DNA of 64,000 bases from positions 49,942 through 113,941 of the forward strand of contig NZ_JAKXMK010000038.1 of assembly GCF_022524485.1 (NCBI RefSeq). The letters run 5' to 3'. Shown here one piece after another: positions 43,535-51,412 of the stretch (positions are counted from its first letter, which is position 1; each line of letters opens with the position of its first letter). The notes beneath the pieces were generated by a model. The model searched no databases, was not told the DNA's origin, and saw only the letters and a list, made by a program, of their open reading frames with translations. The position numbers were made by a program, and so were the translations under genes. The DNA is from Pseudonocardia alaniniphila. Its GTDB lineage: Bacteria; Actinomycetota; Actinomycetes; Mycobacteriales; Pseudonocardiaceae.

Positions 43535-43561
43535 AGACACTCGCGACCGGTAGAGACACTA
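43524..43561. repeat. 19-bp tandem duplication over the LLM stop codon
   Basis: GCGACCGGTAGAGACACTC is followed directly by a second copy differing only in the last base. The first copy contains the TAG stop. It looks like a recent slippage event. Confidence 0.85.
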
Positions 43562-43615
43562 TGGAGCCATAGTGGTGTCAGGAGCGCGGTCTCACAGCTC
43601 TACGGCTCCATAACG
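43557..43615. promoter_or_regulatory. Long dyad element upstream of the LLM/ligase operon
   Basis: Left arm CACTATGGAGCCATA (43557-43571) and right arm TACGGCTCCATAACG (43601-43615) match as reverse complements at 12 of 15 positions. Inner TGGTGTCAGG and CTCACAGC align with the element at 28755-28816. It lies about 145 bp before the GTG at 43759. Confidence 0.6.
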
Positions 43616-43758
43616 CTCTGGTCTTTCGTTGAACGAAAGCGATCCTTGGTTCATCGCGTGGTGTGGTCCAAGCTGTCTGAGCCGCCCCGATACCCGAAGG
43701 CTCGTCACCGGCCACGGAAGGCGGCCGATCGCACTACCCGGACCGTGGAGGATCTGAA

Positions 43759-44820
43759 GTGGCGTTTTCCGACGATCGCATGATCGGGGTGTCGATCAAC
43801 AATCTGACCGGGATCACCGGCCACCGTTATGGACTCGGCGACATGCTGGACGCGGCATCAGAGGCCGAAGCCCTCGGTTTCGACGGCGTCTGGGTGCACG
43901 ACGCGCCGTTGGGCCGCCGGACCATGGCGTCCTTCGACAGTCCGTCGATCCTCGCAGCGGTCGCAGCCAGGACACGGACCTTGAAGCTCTGCACGGGCAT
44001 CCTGCAGCCCCATCTGCGCAACCCCGTGGCACTGGCGCTCACCTGGGCCACCATCCACGGGATCTCCGAGGGACGGCTGGTGATGGGGGTCGGCACGGGG
44101 GCGGGCAAGGGCACGCTCGTCAAGCGCGAGTACTCGGCGCTCGCGGCTCTCCGTCACAAGACCGATCTCGATCCCGAGGCGCTCTACGCCGAACGCGGCA
44201 GGCTCTTCACCGAGTGCATGGACGTGATGAACCGGCTGTGGCGCGAGGACAAGTTCTCGTATCACGGCGAGTTCTACCACTTCGACGAGGTGACCCTCGG
44301 CGAGGCACGGCCACAGACCCCGCCGCCGACATTGATGGGGTCGGGCATCTACGTACCGAAGGAATGGGGTGGCCCGGCCTCGCACATGTGGAAGAAGGAG
44401 AATGCCGGGAAGTTCATGCTCGGCAGGTACAAGCGCGTGGTGAACCACAGCGACGGGTGGATCGCGAACCACACCACGCCGGAGGAGTTCGACGAGGGCT
44501 GGGCGAAGATCGCGGCCTACGCCGCGGAGAAGCACCCCGGCAAGGCCCTCGCGGCGGCCTACAACTGTTTCGTCCACGTGGACGACAACCGGGAAAAGGC
44601 ACGCGACGCGGCCATCGGCTATTTGAACCAGTGGCACACGATGATCACCGACGAGGTCGCGGACCGGTGGATCGTGACCGGCCCCGCGGAGGAGGTCGCC
44701 GAGAAGCTGGCGGACTACCAGCACCGCGGCGTCAACATCTTCCAGCTCATGTGCGCCTCACCGGACCAGCGCGAACAGATGCGGCGCATCGGCGAACACG
44801 TGATTCCGTTGCTGCGTTGA
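43759..44820 (+). CDS. LLM-class oxidoreductase (5 of 6), head of an acyl-CoA operon
   Basis: A 353-residue LLM enzyme. IGVSINNLTGITGHRYGLGD opens it; VWVHDAPLGRRTMASFDSPS and GRLVMGVGTGAGKGTLVKRE are family landmarks. GTG 43759 follows GGAGGATC. It is followed after 47 bp by an acyl-CoA ligase and then a thioesterase, so an oxidation step is coupled to CoA activation of a carboxylate. The substrate is unknown. Confidence 0.87.
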   Translation: MAFSDDRMIGVSINNLTGITGHRYGLGDMLDAASEAEALGFDGVWVHDAPLGRRTMASFDSPSILAAVAARTRTLKLCTGILQPHLRNPVALALTWATIHGISEGRLVMGVGTGAGKGTLVKREYSALAALRHKTDLDPEALYAERGRLFTECMDVMNRLWREDKFSYHGEFYHFDEVTLGEARPQTPPPTLMGSGIYVPKEWGGPASHMWKKENAGKFMLGRYKRVVNHSDGWIANHTTPEEFDEGWAKIAAYAAEKHPGKALAAAYNCFVHVDDNREKARDAAIGYLNQWHTMITDEVADRWIVTGPAEEVAEKLADYQHRGVNIFQLMCASPDQREQMRRIGEHVIPLLR

Positions 44821-44867
44821 CCATCTCCCGCCCATTTCACAACTTCATGAAAGGGATCTGCCGCGTG

Positions 44868-46412
44868 ATGACTTCACTGGCGGACCATCTGGACAAAGGC
44901 GCGTCGCTCGGTCGTGACGAGCCCTGCCTGACGCTCGACGACACGAGCCTCACCTATGGCGAGGCGCTGGATCTGAGCTGTGCAGTGGCCCGAGCCCTGC
45001 ACCGCTCGGGTGTGCAGCCGGGTGACAAGGTCGGGATCCTCTCGGCCAACGACGCGGTCGCCTACGTATGCGTGTTCGGGATCGCCCGCCGCGGCGCGGT
45101 GTGGTGCCCGATCAACCCGCGCAACGAGGCGGACGAGAACCGGGATCTGCTCGACCTGATGGACTGTTCCTGCCTGATCTTCCAGAGCAGGTTCGCGCCC
45201 TTGGTGGAGCGCATCGTTGCCGCGCTGCCCACACTGACGTTGCTGGTGTGCCTGGACGCCGAACTCGACATAGCGGTGTCGTTCGAGAACTGGCTGGCCG
45301 CCGCCGCGGCGGACCCGATCGGTCCGGCACTCGCCGCGCCACCCGACGACATCGCGGTGATCATGGGCACCAGCGGCACGACCGGGCGGCCCAAGGGCGT
45401 CATGCTGACGGCGCGCAACTTCGAGGTGCGCTCAGCGATGACGCTGTGGGGCTATCCGTTCGAGGGGCGCCCGGTGTTCCTGGCGATTTCCCCGCTCACA
45501 CACGCGACGGGCATGTTCTGCCTGCCGATGCTGTCGCTCGGGGCGCAGATCGTCGTGATGCCGAAAGCGGACCTGACCGTGTTCCTGAGGCTGATCGAGC
45601 GTCACCGCGTGACGCATTCCTTCCTGCCCCCGACGTTGATCTACATGCTGCTGCAGCACGAGGGCCTCGCGGCCGCGGACCTGTCCTCGTTGCAGTGCAT
45701 CATCTACGGCTCTGCTCCGATCTCCACCACCCGGCTCGAGGAGGCGCTGACCACCATCGGCCCCGTGATGGGGCAGGTCTACGGGCAATCCGAGTCACCG
45801 AACATGACGATGCTGTCGCCGCGCGATCACTTCGACACCGACGGCACCGTGGCCCGGTCGCGCCTGACGTCGGCCGGCAGGCCCGGTCCGCTGACCACGC
45901 TGGCGATCATGGACGGCCAGGGTCGGCTTCTGGACCGAGGTGAGCGGGGCGAGATCGTCGTGCGCGGCCCGGGCGTGTCGCCCGGCTACTACAAGAGCCC
46001 GGAGGCCACGGCAGAGGCGTCACGGTTCGGCTGGCACCACACCGGTGACATCGGCTACCTCGACGAGGAGGGCTTCCTGTTCATCGTGGACCGCGCCAAG
46101 GACATGATCATCACGGGCGGTTTCAACGTGTACTCGGTCGAGGTCGAGCAGGCCCTGATGACGCACCCGGCCGTCCGCGACTGCGCGGTCGTGGGGATGC
46201 CCGACGACAAGTGGGGCGAGCGCGTCACCGCGGTGGTGGTGCTGCAGCCCGGCACCGAGGCGACCACCGCGGAGATGATCGAGTACATGAAGCGGCGGAT
46301 CGGAAGTGTGAAGGCACCCAAGGAGATCGTGGTGTGGTCGGACCTGCCCCGTTCCCTGATGAACAAGGTGCTCAAGACCGACGTGCGAGCCCGGATGACG
46401 GCGGCAGGCTGA
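44868..46412 (+). CDS. AMP-dependent acyl-CoA ligase
   Basis: A 514-residue adenylate-forming enzyme. IMGTSGTTGRPKGVML is the P-loop, GQSESPNMTM the A5 motif, HTGDIGYLDEEGF A7, RAKDMIITGGFNVYSVEVE A8, and the penultimate lysine lies in LMNKVLKTD. It activates a carboxylate as acyl-AMP and then the CoA thioester. ATG 44868 (or the adjacent GTG 44865) follows AAGGGA. Its stop overlaps the thioesterase start (TGATG). Confidence 0.93.
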   Translation: MTSLADHLDKGASLGRDEPCLTLDDTSLTYGEALDLSCAVARALHRSGVQPGDKVGILSANDAVAYVCVFGIARRGAVWCPINPRNEADENRDLLDLMDCSCLIFQSRFAPLVERIVAALPTLTLLVCLDAELDIAVSFENWLAAAAADPIGPALAAPPDDIAVIMGTSGTTGRPKGVMLTARNFEVRSAMTLWGYPFEGRPVFLAISPLTHATGMFCLPMLSLGAQIVVMPKADLTVFLRLIERHRVTHSFLPPTLIYMLLQHEGLAAADLSSLQCIIYGSAPISTTRLEEALTTIGPVMGQVYGQSESPNMTMLSPRDHFDTDGTVARSRLTSAGRPGPLTTLAIMDGQGRLLDRGERGEIVVRGPGVSPGYYKSPEATAEASRFGWHHTGDIGYLDEEGFLFIVDRAKDMIITGGFNVYSVEVEQALMTHPAVRDCAVVGMPDDKWGERVTAVVVLQPGTEATTAEMIEYMKRRIGSVKAPKEIVVWSDLPRSLMNKVLKTDVRARMTAAG

Positions 46413-46870
46413 TGGCCACCGCCGAGCAGGTGGAGCGCACCGACCGGGATCACGATGAGCTGCCGAGCGTGGTCGTGCAGCGCAGGGTGGAGTGGCACGA
46501 CACGGATGCGGCGGGCCACCACCATCACGGGGCGGTGCTGCGGTGGGTCGAGTCGGCGGAGTCGGTGCTGTTGCACCGGCGCGACGCGACGGCGTTGTAC
46601 GGCCGCATCCCACGGGTGCACTACGAGGTCGACTACCTCCACCGGCTGTACTACGGCCAGGTCGTGGAGATCGAACTGGCCGTGCAGCGGGTCGGCACGA
46701 AGTCGGTGCGCTACGCCTTCGTGGTGCGCGGCGGGGGCACAGTGGCTGCCACCGGCAACCTGGTGATGGCCATGGCAGCTCGTGACAGTCCCGGCGCCAT
46801 CCCGCTGCCCCCGGAGATACGGCGTGCGCTCACCACCGGTGGCCGTCAGCGACCGGAGACCATCGACTGA
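46412..46870 (+). CDS. Acyl-CoA thioesterase (4HBT hotdog fold)
   Basis: A 152-residue hotdog-fold protein. VEWHDTDAAGHHHHGAVLRW carries the catalytic aspartate of the 4-hydroxybenzoyl-CoA thioesterase family, followed by a YEVDYLHRLYYGQVVEIEL strand. It hydrolyses acyl-CoA to free acid, perhaps proofreading or releasing the product of the coupled ligase. It overlaps the ligase stop by one base. Confidence 0.88.
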   Translation: MATAEQVERTDRDHDELPSVVVQRRVEWHDTDAAGHHHHGAVLRWVESAESVLLHRRDATALYGRIPRVHYEVDYLHRLYYGQVVEIELAVQRVGTKSVRYAFVVRGGGTVAATGNLVMAMAARDSPGAIPLPPEIRRALTTGGRQRPETID

Positions 46871-46911
46871 CGGGAGCCGGGGCCTTGACTCCCTGACGTG
46901 AAACGGCTGCC

Positions 46912-47505
46912 TCAACGGTGCTCGATGAAGTCACGCGCAGGCATCGGACCGCCGGGGAATTGGTGGAGCCGCCCACCTGTCGCCAGGTCACCCAGTGGCA
47001 CGCCGGCGAAACCCAGACGCTGGATCATGAGGCCGACGGTCGTCAGTGCGCCGGCCTCGTCGCCGGAGTAGAAGATGACCCGCTTACCGCCGTCGACCTC
47101 CGGATACGATCCGAGTTTCTCGGGGCTGTGCGTGTTGAACGCCTTGACCACCCTGGCCCCGTGCGCGTGACCGGCGACCACTTCGCTCGAGGTGAGTCCG
47201 CCGAGGTCGAACGGCTGGAACGTCGGGGCCTCGAGAGGGTTGGTGGTATCGATCAGGACCCGGCCCTCGAGGTCCAGCCCGTTCAGAGCGGCCGGAATCC
47301 GGCTCCACTGCACCGCCAGCACAACGACCTCGGCCGCCGCGGCGTCCGCTGTCGTGCCCGCCCGCACCCCGAAATGCCGAGCCAGTGGGGCAAGGGTCGC
47401 CGGCTCGCGGCTGTTACTGAGAACGATGTCCGACTCGCCGACAGCGGTCAGTCGTCGTACGAGTGCCTGCGCGATCGCACCCGCTCCGATGAAGCCGTAG
47501 TTCAT
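46912..47505 (-). CDS. F420H2:NADP oxidoreductase-like reductase (NADPH-binding)
   Basis: A 197-residue protein with the NADP-binding start YGFIGAGAIAQALVRRL and the SNSREPATLAPLA loop that reads the 2'-phosphate. VVLAVQWSRIPAAL and VVKAFNTH complete the fold shared with F420-dependent NADP reductases and YrpC-like proteins. With six LLM enzymes nearby a role in F420 recycling is attractive, but its short length and lack of a clear F420 site leave this open. GGAGAG precedes the ATG. Confidence 0.8.
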   Translation of the reverse strand: MNYGFIGAGAIAQALVRRLTAVGESDIVLSNSREPATLAPLARHFGVRAGTTADAAAAEVVVLAVQWSRIPAALNGLDLEGRVLIDTTNPLEAPTFQPFDLGGLTSSEVVAGHAHGARVVKAFNTHSPEKLGSYPEVDGGKRVIFYSGDEAGALTTVGLMIQRLGFAGVPLGDLATGGRLHQFPGGPMPARDFIEHR

Positions 47506-47585
47506 GCGTGGGTTCTCTCCGTTGCAGTAGGGGTCAGACGCCGCGCAGTGGCACCTTCGCCGTACGAATGATTGCCGGCCGGCCG

Positions 47586-48338
47586 TCACGCCATGAAGCC
47601 TCCGTCGACGAGGAGGGTCGCTCCCGTCACGAAAGTCGCGTCCGGGCCGACGAGAAAGGAGATCGCCCCCGCGACCTCCTCGGGCCGACCGAAACGACTC
47701 AACGTGTTCATCGAGCGTTGGGTGTCTGCGAACGCCCCGAGGTCGGGGTTCATGTCGGTACTGATGGAGCTGACCTGCACGGAGTTGACGAGGATGCCGC
47801 GAGGTCCGAGGTCCCGGGCCCAGCCGCGGGTGTATGCGTCCACCGCGGCCTTCGTCGCCGCGTAGTCGCCGAGTCCGCGGAACGGCGTCCGGTCGGCAGC
47901 CGTCGAGCTCATCGAGACGATCCGACCGCCTTCGCCCATCACCCGTACCGCGGCACGGGTGGTGGCGGCGACACCGCGGATATTGGCGGCGAGTTGACGG
48001 TCGAACGAGGCGATATCGGCGTCCTCCGCGTCGATCGTTCCGGTCACGAACACGGCGGCGTTGTTGATGAGGATGTCGAGCCGGCCGAACGCATCCATCA
48101 CCGAGTCGACGAGGCCCGCGGCCTGTTCCGAATCGGACTGGTCCGCGACGAAAGCTGCGCCGCGTACCCCGAACTTCTCGATCGCCTTCACCACATCCTC
48201 GGCCTGCTCGGCCGACGACCGACAGCCGATGGCGACGTCAGCGCCATCGCGGGCGAGCCGAACTGCCGTCGCCGCGCCTATGCCACGGGATCCACCCGTG
48301 ACGAGGGCGGCCTTGCCGGCCAGCGCCTTCTCGGCCAT
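47586..48338 (-). CDS. Short-chain dehydrogenase/reductase
   Basis: A 250-residue classical SDR: AALVTGGSRGIGAATA (NAD(P) loop), ILINNAAVF, MSSTA and YAATKAAVDAYTR (catalytic residues), and a C-terminal VTGATLLVDGGFMA. It has a 260-nt region upstream that includes a perfect 16-bp palindrome with the same core as one before the neighbouring TetR gene, so it is probably repressed by that regulator. Confidence 0.89.
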   Translation of the reverse strand: MAEKALAGKAALVTGGSRGIGAATAVRLARDGADVAIGCRSSAEQAEDVVKAIEKFGVRGAAFVADQSDSEQAAGLVDSVMDAFGRLDILINNAAVFVTGTIDAEDADIASFDRQLAANIRGVAATTRAAVRVMGEGGRIVSMSSTAADRTPFRGLGDYAATKAAVDAYTRGWARDLGPRGILVNSVQVSSISTDMNPDLGAFADTQRSMNTLSRFGRPEEVAGAISFLVGPDATFVTGATLLVDGGFMA

Positions 48339-48686
48339 GAGTCCTCCGGTTCCGGCCGCGCATCCGGCCAGTTATTGGAATGAATGTTCGTGGTCCTCTT
48401 TGCGGCAATGCCGCACGCCTACCCGGAGGGAGAGAAAGGCCTGTCCCGACGAGACGGAGGGCCCGCGCGTGGAGCACCGCGGTCTCCGGCCGATGACAGC
48501 GCGGCCGATAGCGCGGATCCTCCCCACCGTCGTCCTCGACGGTCGGCACGGCGTGGGAGAAGTCGCAGGTTGCGGCAACCGTTCGCGGGCTTCCCCACTA
48601 TTTCTTGATCGTGCGATCAATATATAGGGCCGACGACCGGTCCTGTCAAACAGGCAGTTGAGGGTGCGGGATCGCCACCCTGAGGT
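48339..48686. other. Region between SDR start and TetR end
   Basis: No gene is supported in these 348 bases. It contains the palindrome at 48605-48620 and AT-rich TATATA just beyond, which could be a promoter for a long-leadered SDR transcript. Confidence 0.45.
48605..48620. promoter_or_regulatory. TetR-type operator, SDR side
   Basis: TTGATCGTGCGATCAA is a perfect palindrome apart from its central TG, followed by TATATA. GTGCGxTCAATATA is shared with 49295-49313. Confidence 0.55.
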
Positions 48687-49280
48687 TCAGGCCTCCCAGG
48701 GCAGGCGTCGCATGGTCAGATCGACGAGGCTCAGCAGCGTGTCGCGGCCGGCGCCGGACGCCGCCTCGACGACGATGCCTTCCGCGAGGGCGACCACGTA
48801 CCGTGCGGCATCCCGCGGTTCGACGTCCGAGGGGAGGTCGCCGCTCTCCTGGGCCTGGGCGAAGCGCTCGGTGAGCATCACCTGGGCGGCCTTGCGGCGA
48901 TCACACAGGTCCTGCCCGACCTCGCGGGCCGCGTCGCCGGTGACGAGCGCACCCTGCACCAGGAGGCAGCCGGCAGGAGTGGCCTCTCCCGTGGAGCTCT
49001 CCGTGGCCCCGGTGAGCCAGCGGCGAACCACCTCCCGGACGCTGTCGGCCTCGAGGCTGTGCGCGCCGTAGGAGAAAGAGGTGGCGACGTATCGGTCGAC
49101 GACCTGCTTGAAGAGTCCGGCCTTCGAGCCGAAGGCGGCGTAGATACTGCCCGGCTGGAGGCCGGTCGCTTCGCGGAGGTCGGCCATGGTCGCGCCTTCG
49201 TAGCCCTTGCCCCAGAAGACGGTCAGCGCCGCCTGCAGGACCTCGTCTACGTCGAACTCGCGGGGACGCCCCCTCGCCAT
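48687..49280 (-). CDS. TetR-family regulator
   Basis: A 197-residue regulator: RGRPREFDVDEVLQAALTVFWGKGYEGATMADLREATGLQPGSIYAAFGSK is the DNA-binding half (core ATMADLREATGLQPGSIY), with a TetR_C-type ligand half containing GCLLVQGALV. ATG 49280 is the family-like start. An operator-like site overlaps the region just upstream, so it probably represses itself and the SDR gene ahead. Confidence 0.89.
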   Translation of the reverse strand: MARGRPREFDVDEVLQAALTVFWGKGYEGATMADLREATGLQPGSIYAAFGSKAGLFKQVVDRYVATSFSYGAHSLEADSVREVVRRWLTGATESSTGEATPAGCLLVQGALVTGDAAREVGQDLCDRRKAAQVMLTERFAQAQESGDLPSDVEPRDAARYVVALAEGIVVEAASGAGRDTLLSLVDLTMRRLPWEA

Positions 49281-49294
49281 GACCCGCCTCCGAA

Positions 49295-49313
49295 TTGCAA
49301 AGTGTGCGTTCAA
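49295..49313. promoter_or_regulatory. TetR-type operator, autoregulatory side
   Basis: TTGCAAAGTGTGCGTTCAA, followed by TATAA, has TTG/CAA ends and shares GTGCGxTCAATATA with the SDR-side palindrome. It lies 15 bp before the TetR start. Confidence 0.5.
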
Positions 49314-49364
49314 TATAAGACGTGACGCCGGTCCGGTATCGGGCGACGCGTGATCGTCAATGGC

Positions 49365-50573
49365 TCACATGAAATTGCGCGTGTGGAGGGCCGAGAGTTC
49401 GGCGGCCTCGTCGGGTGGGAAGCCGAGCCGGGCCAGCCGTTGCCGGCGACCGTCGTCCATCACACGGTGGAGTTCCTGTACCGCGTCATGGCCGCCGGCG
49501 ATGGCAGCCGGGGTCCAGGAGCCTGCGGCCAGCACGACGAGCGCGTCGAACACATCGGCGTTGAGACCGGCGGTGTCGACCAGGGCGTCGTGTCGGCGTT
49601 CGATCGCCGTGCGCAGCTTGCCGCGCAGTGACGGGTCGCGTCTGCCCTGGTGTTCGAGGTGTGCGACGCCGAACGCGACGTGACGTGCTTCGTCGACCCG
49701 AGCGAGGCGAGTGATCTGCGCGGTGACCGGGTCCGGTGCGTGCCGCTCCAGGAAAGCCAGCAACGCAAGGAAGCTGCCCTCCCCGAGCACCGAGAGCAGG
49801 AAGGACGCCAGCGAGAAGTCCGGCTCGGCGAGCAATGTGGCCAGTGACGAGCGGCCGCCGGCCGACGAGGTACCCATCTCTCCGCCGTGCAGCAGGGCCC
49901 GGCGGGTGAAGACGTCCATGTGGCGAGCCTCGTCCGCTGCCTGCACGGCGAGCAGTTGCTGGACCTCCCGGAAGTGTGGGTGCACGCGAGCGAGCAGCCC
50001 GGCCGGGACGACGAGTGCGGCCTGCTCGTTCTCCACGAGGTAGGTCATGACCTGCACGACGGCCGACTCCACGTCAGCGGGCACGTCGGCGCTCGCGTCC
50101 CAGTCGACGGCGGTGGCCGGATCCCATTGCGCGGCGGCGGCGTGCGCGTAGAGCCGTGGCGCGAGGTCTGCCCAGACGACGTCACGGTCGTCGAGGTCGA
50201 ATCGCCCCTCGGGCCCGCCGGCCTCGACCAGCGCGCCACGGGCGGCGAGACTCCAGCGGGCCGGTGGGCGGGCGACGATCCCGTCCGGTCCGGGGCCACC
50301 GGCGCGTTCCGCGCCCGCCCACCGGTCGGCCTCCGCGGAGCCGCGCACGAGCTCCCACCTGGCCGAGCGGTCGGGGACCATGGCGAAACCGTGGCCCTCG
50401 CGGCGGGCCCAGGCGCGCAGGTGCACCCCGAGGGCCGGATCGCCTCCGGTGACGGTGACCCGGCCGCCGATCGGCACCTCGCGCAGCGACCTGCGGACGA
50501 GGAGATGGGCGCCCCGCTCGAAACCCAGGAAGCCGAGATCGAGCGGGGCACCCGGGCGATGCCCGTGGGTCAC
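49365..50573 (-). CDS. Ferritin-like di-iron protein with TusA-like N-terminal domain
   Basis: A 402-residue protein of two parts. Residues 12-62 (LDLGFLGFERGAHLLVRRSL to WARREGHGF) look like a TusA/SirA-type domain but without its cysteine. Residues 165-310 show a duplicated ferritin-like pattern: glutamates near 181-183, EARH at 215-218, glutamate 265 and EARH at 295-298, the ligand set of a di-iron carboxylate centre. It probably performs an oxidation. The GTG start overlaps the stop of the PhnD-like gene (GTGA). Exact family not recognised. Confidence 0.7.
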   Translation of the reverse strand: MTHGHRPGAPLDLGFLGFERGAHLLVRRSLREVPIGGRVTVTGGDPALGVHLRAWARREGHGFAMVPDRSARWELVRGSAEADRWAGAERAGGPGPDGIVARPPARWSLAARGALVEAGGPEGRFDLDDRDVVWADLAPRLYAHAAAAQWDPATAVDWDASADVPADVESAVVQVMTYLVENEQAALVVPAGLLARVHPHFREVQQLLAVQAADEARHMDVFTRRALLHGGEMGTSSAGGRSSLATLLAEPDFSLASFLLSVLGEGSFLALLAFLERHAPDPVTAQITRLARVDEARHVAFGVAHLEHQGRRDPSLRGKLRTAIERRHDALVDTAGLNADVFDALVVLAAGSWTPAAIAGGHDAVQELHRVMDDGRRQRLARLGFPPDEAAELSALHTRNFM

Positions 50574-51412
50574 GGGTCGTACTCCCGGGCGGTGACCGTG
50601 CCGGTCACGTCGTAGAACCCGGTCTCGTCGACGGCACGGGCGAGCTGGCCGAAGCCGCTCGTGCGGCCCGGCACCCACTGCCTGAGCCCTTCGAGGTCGA
50701 GCAGCGGGCGGACCTGTGGGTCGGCGTAGGACATCGACTCCAGCAGGCGCACGAACTCGTCGGCCTCGGCAGCGGGTGCGGTGTCGACGATCGCCATCGT
50801 GCAGTGGTCGTAGACGTCGGTCTGACCGAGAATTCGGGTCGACCCGCCCGGGAGCGTGCCCTCCTGCCCGAACAGCAGGTGGTTGCCGTCGATCATGCAT
50901 GCGGCGTCGACCTCACCGGCGACCAGCGCGCGGGCGGCGTCGCGTTCGCCGCCGATGTGGTCGCCGTGCAGGCCCACACCGACGTCGAAGCGGCGGACGC
51001 GCAGGTCGGCGACACCGGCGTGGCGCAGGAACGACAGCGGGATCAGGGTCGACTGCGGCGAGTCGACCGCTCCCACGCCGACGGTGCGGCCCGCGAGATC
51101 GGCGAGTGAGGACGCGGGAGAGTCTGCGCGGACGACGACCACCGAGGTGAGGTCCTGGTCGGTGTCACGCATGACCGCCGAGCGGACCGCACGTCCCTTC
51201 GCGGCGGCCAACCGCTCGGAGCGCAGCCACGCCAGTGGCGAGTTCCACGCGGCGTGGATCCGGCCCTCGGCGAGGTCCTCGACCTGCCGCTCGTAGTGGG
51301 AGTACAGGACGTAGTCGAAATCCAGGCCCTGCCCGCGCAGCCACTGCCGGAACCCGTCCCAGATGGTGACGACCTTGGGGTCGTAGGCGACCCCGCCCAT
51401 GATCAGCGTCAT
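50570..51412 (-). CDS. Cytosolic PhnD-like substrate-binding protein
   Basis: A 280-residue protein with the type II periplasmic-binding fold of the PhnD/SsuA group: YDPKVVTIWDGFRQWL at the start, GRIHAAWNSPLAWLRSER, SLADLAGRTVGVGAVDSPQSTLIPL and AARALVAGEVDAACMIDGN. It has no signal peptide or lipobox, and no ABC transporter genes adjoin, so it works in the cytosol, perhaps as a ligand chaperone or an enzyme. It lies between the acyl-CoA dehydrogenase and ferritin-like genes, overlapping both. Confidence 0.78.
   Translation of the reverse strand: MTLIMGGVAYDPKVVTIWDGFRQWLRGQGLDFDYVLYSHYERQVEDLAEGRIHAAWNSPLAWLRSERLAAAKGRAVRSAVMRDTDQDLTSVVVVRADSPASSLADLAGRTVGVGAVDSPQSTLIPLSFLRHAGVADLRVRRFDVGVGLHGDHIGGERDAARALVAGEVDAACMIDGNHLLFGQEGTLPGGSTRILGQTDVYDHCTMAIVDTAPAAEADEFVRLLESMSYADPQVRPLLDLEGLRQWVPGRTSGFGQLARAVDETGFYDVTGTVTAREYDP

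Noticed and set aside
48372..48620. 82-codon minus frame upstream of the SDR gene
   Set aside because: No domain resemblance and its start lies inside the proposed operator; more likely leader sequence.
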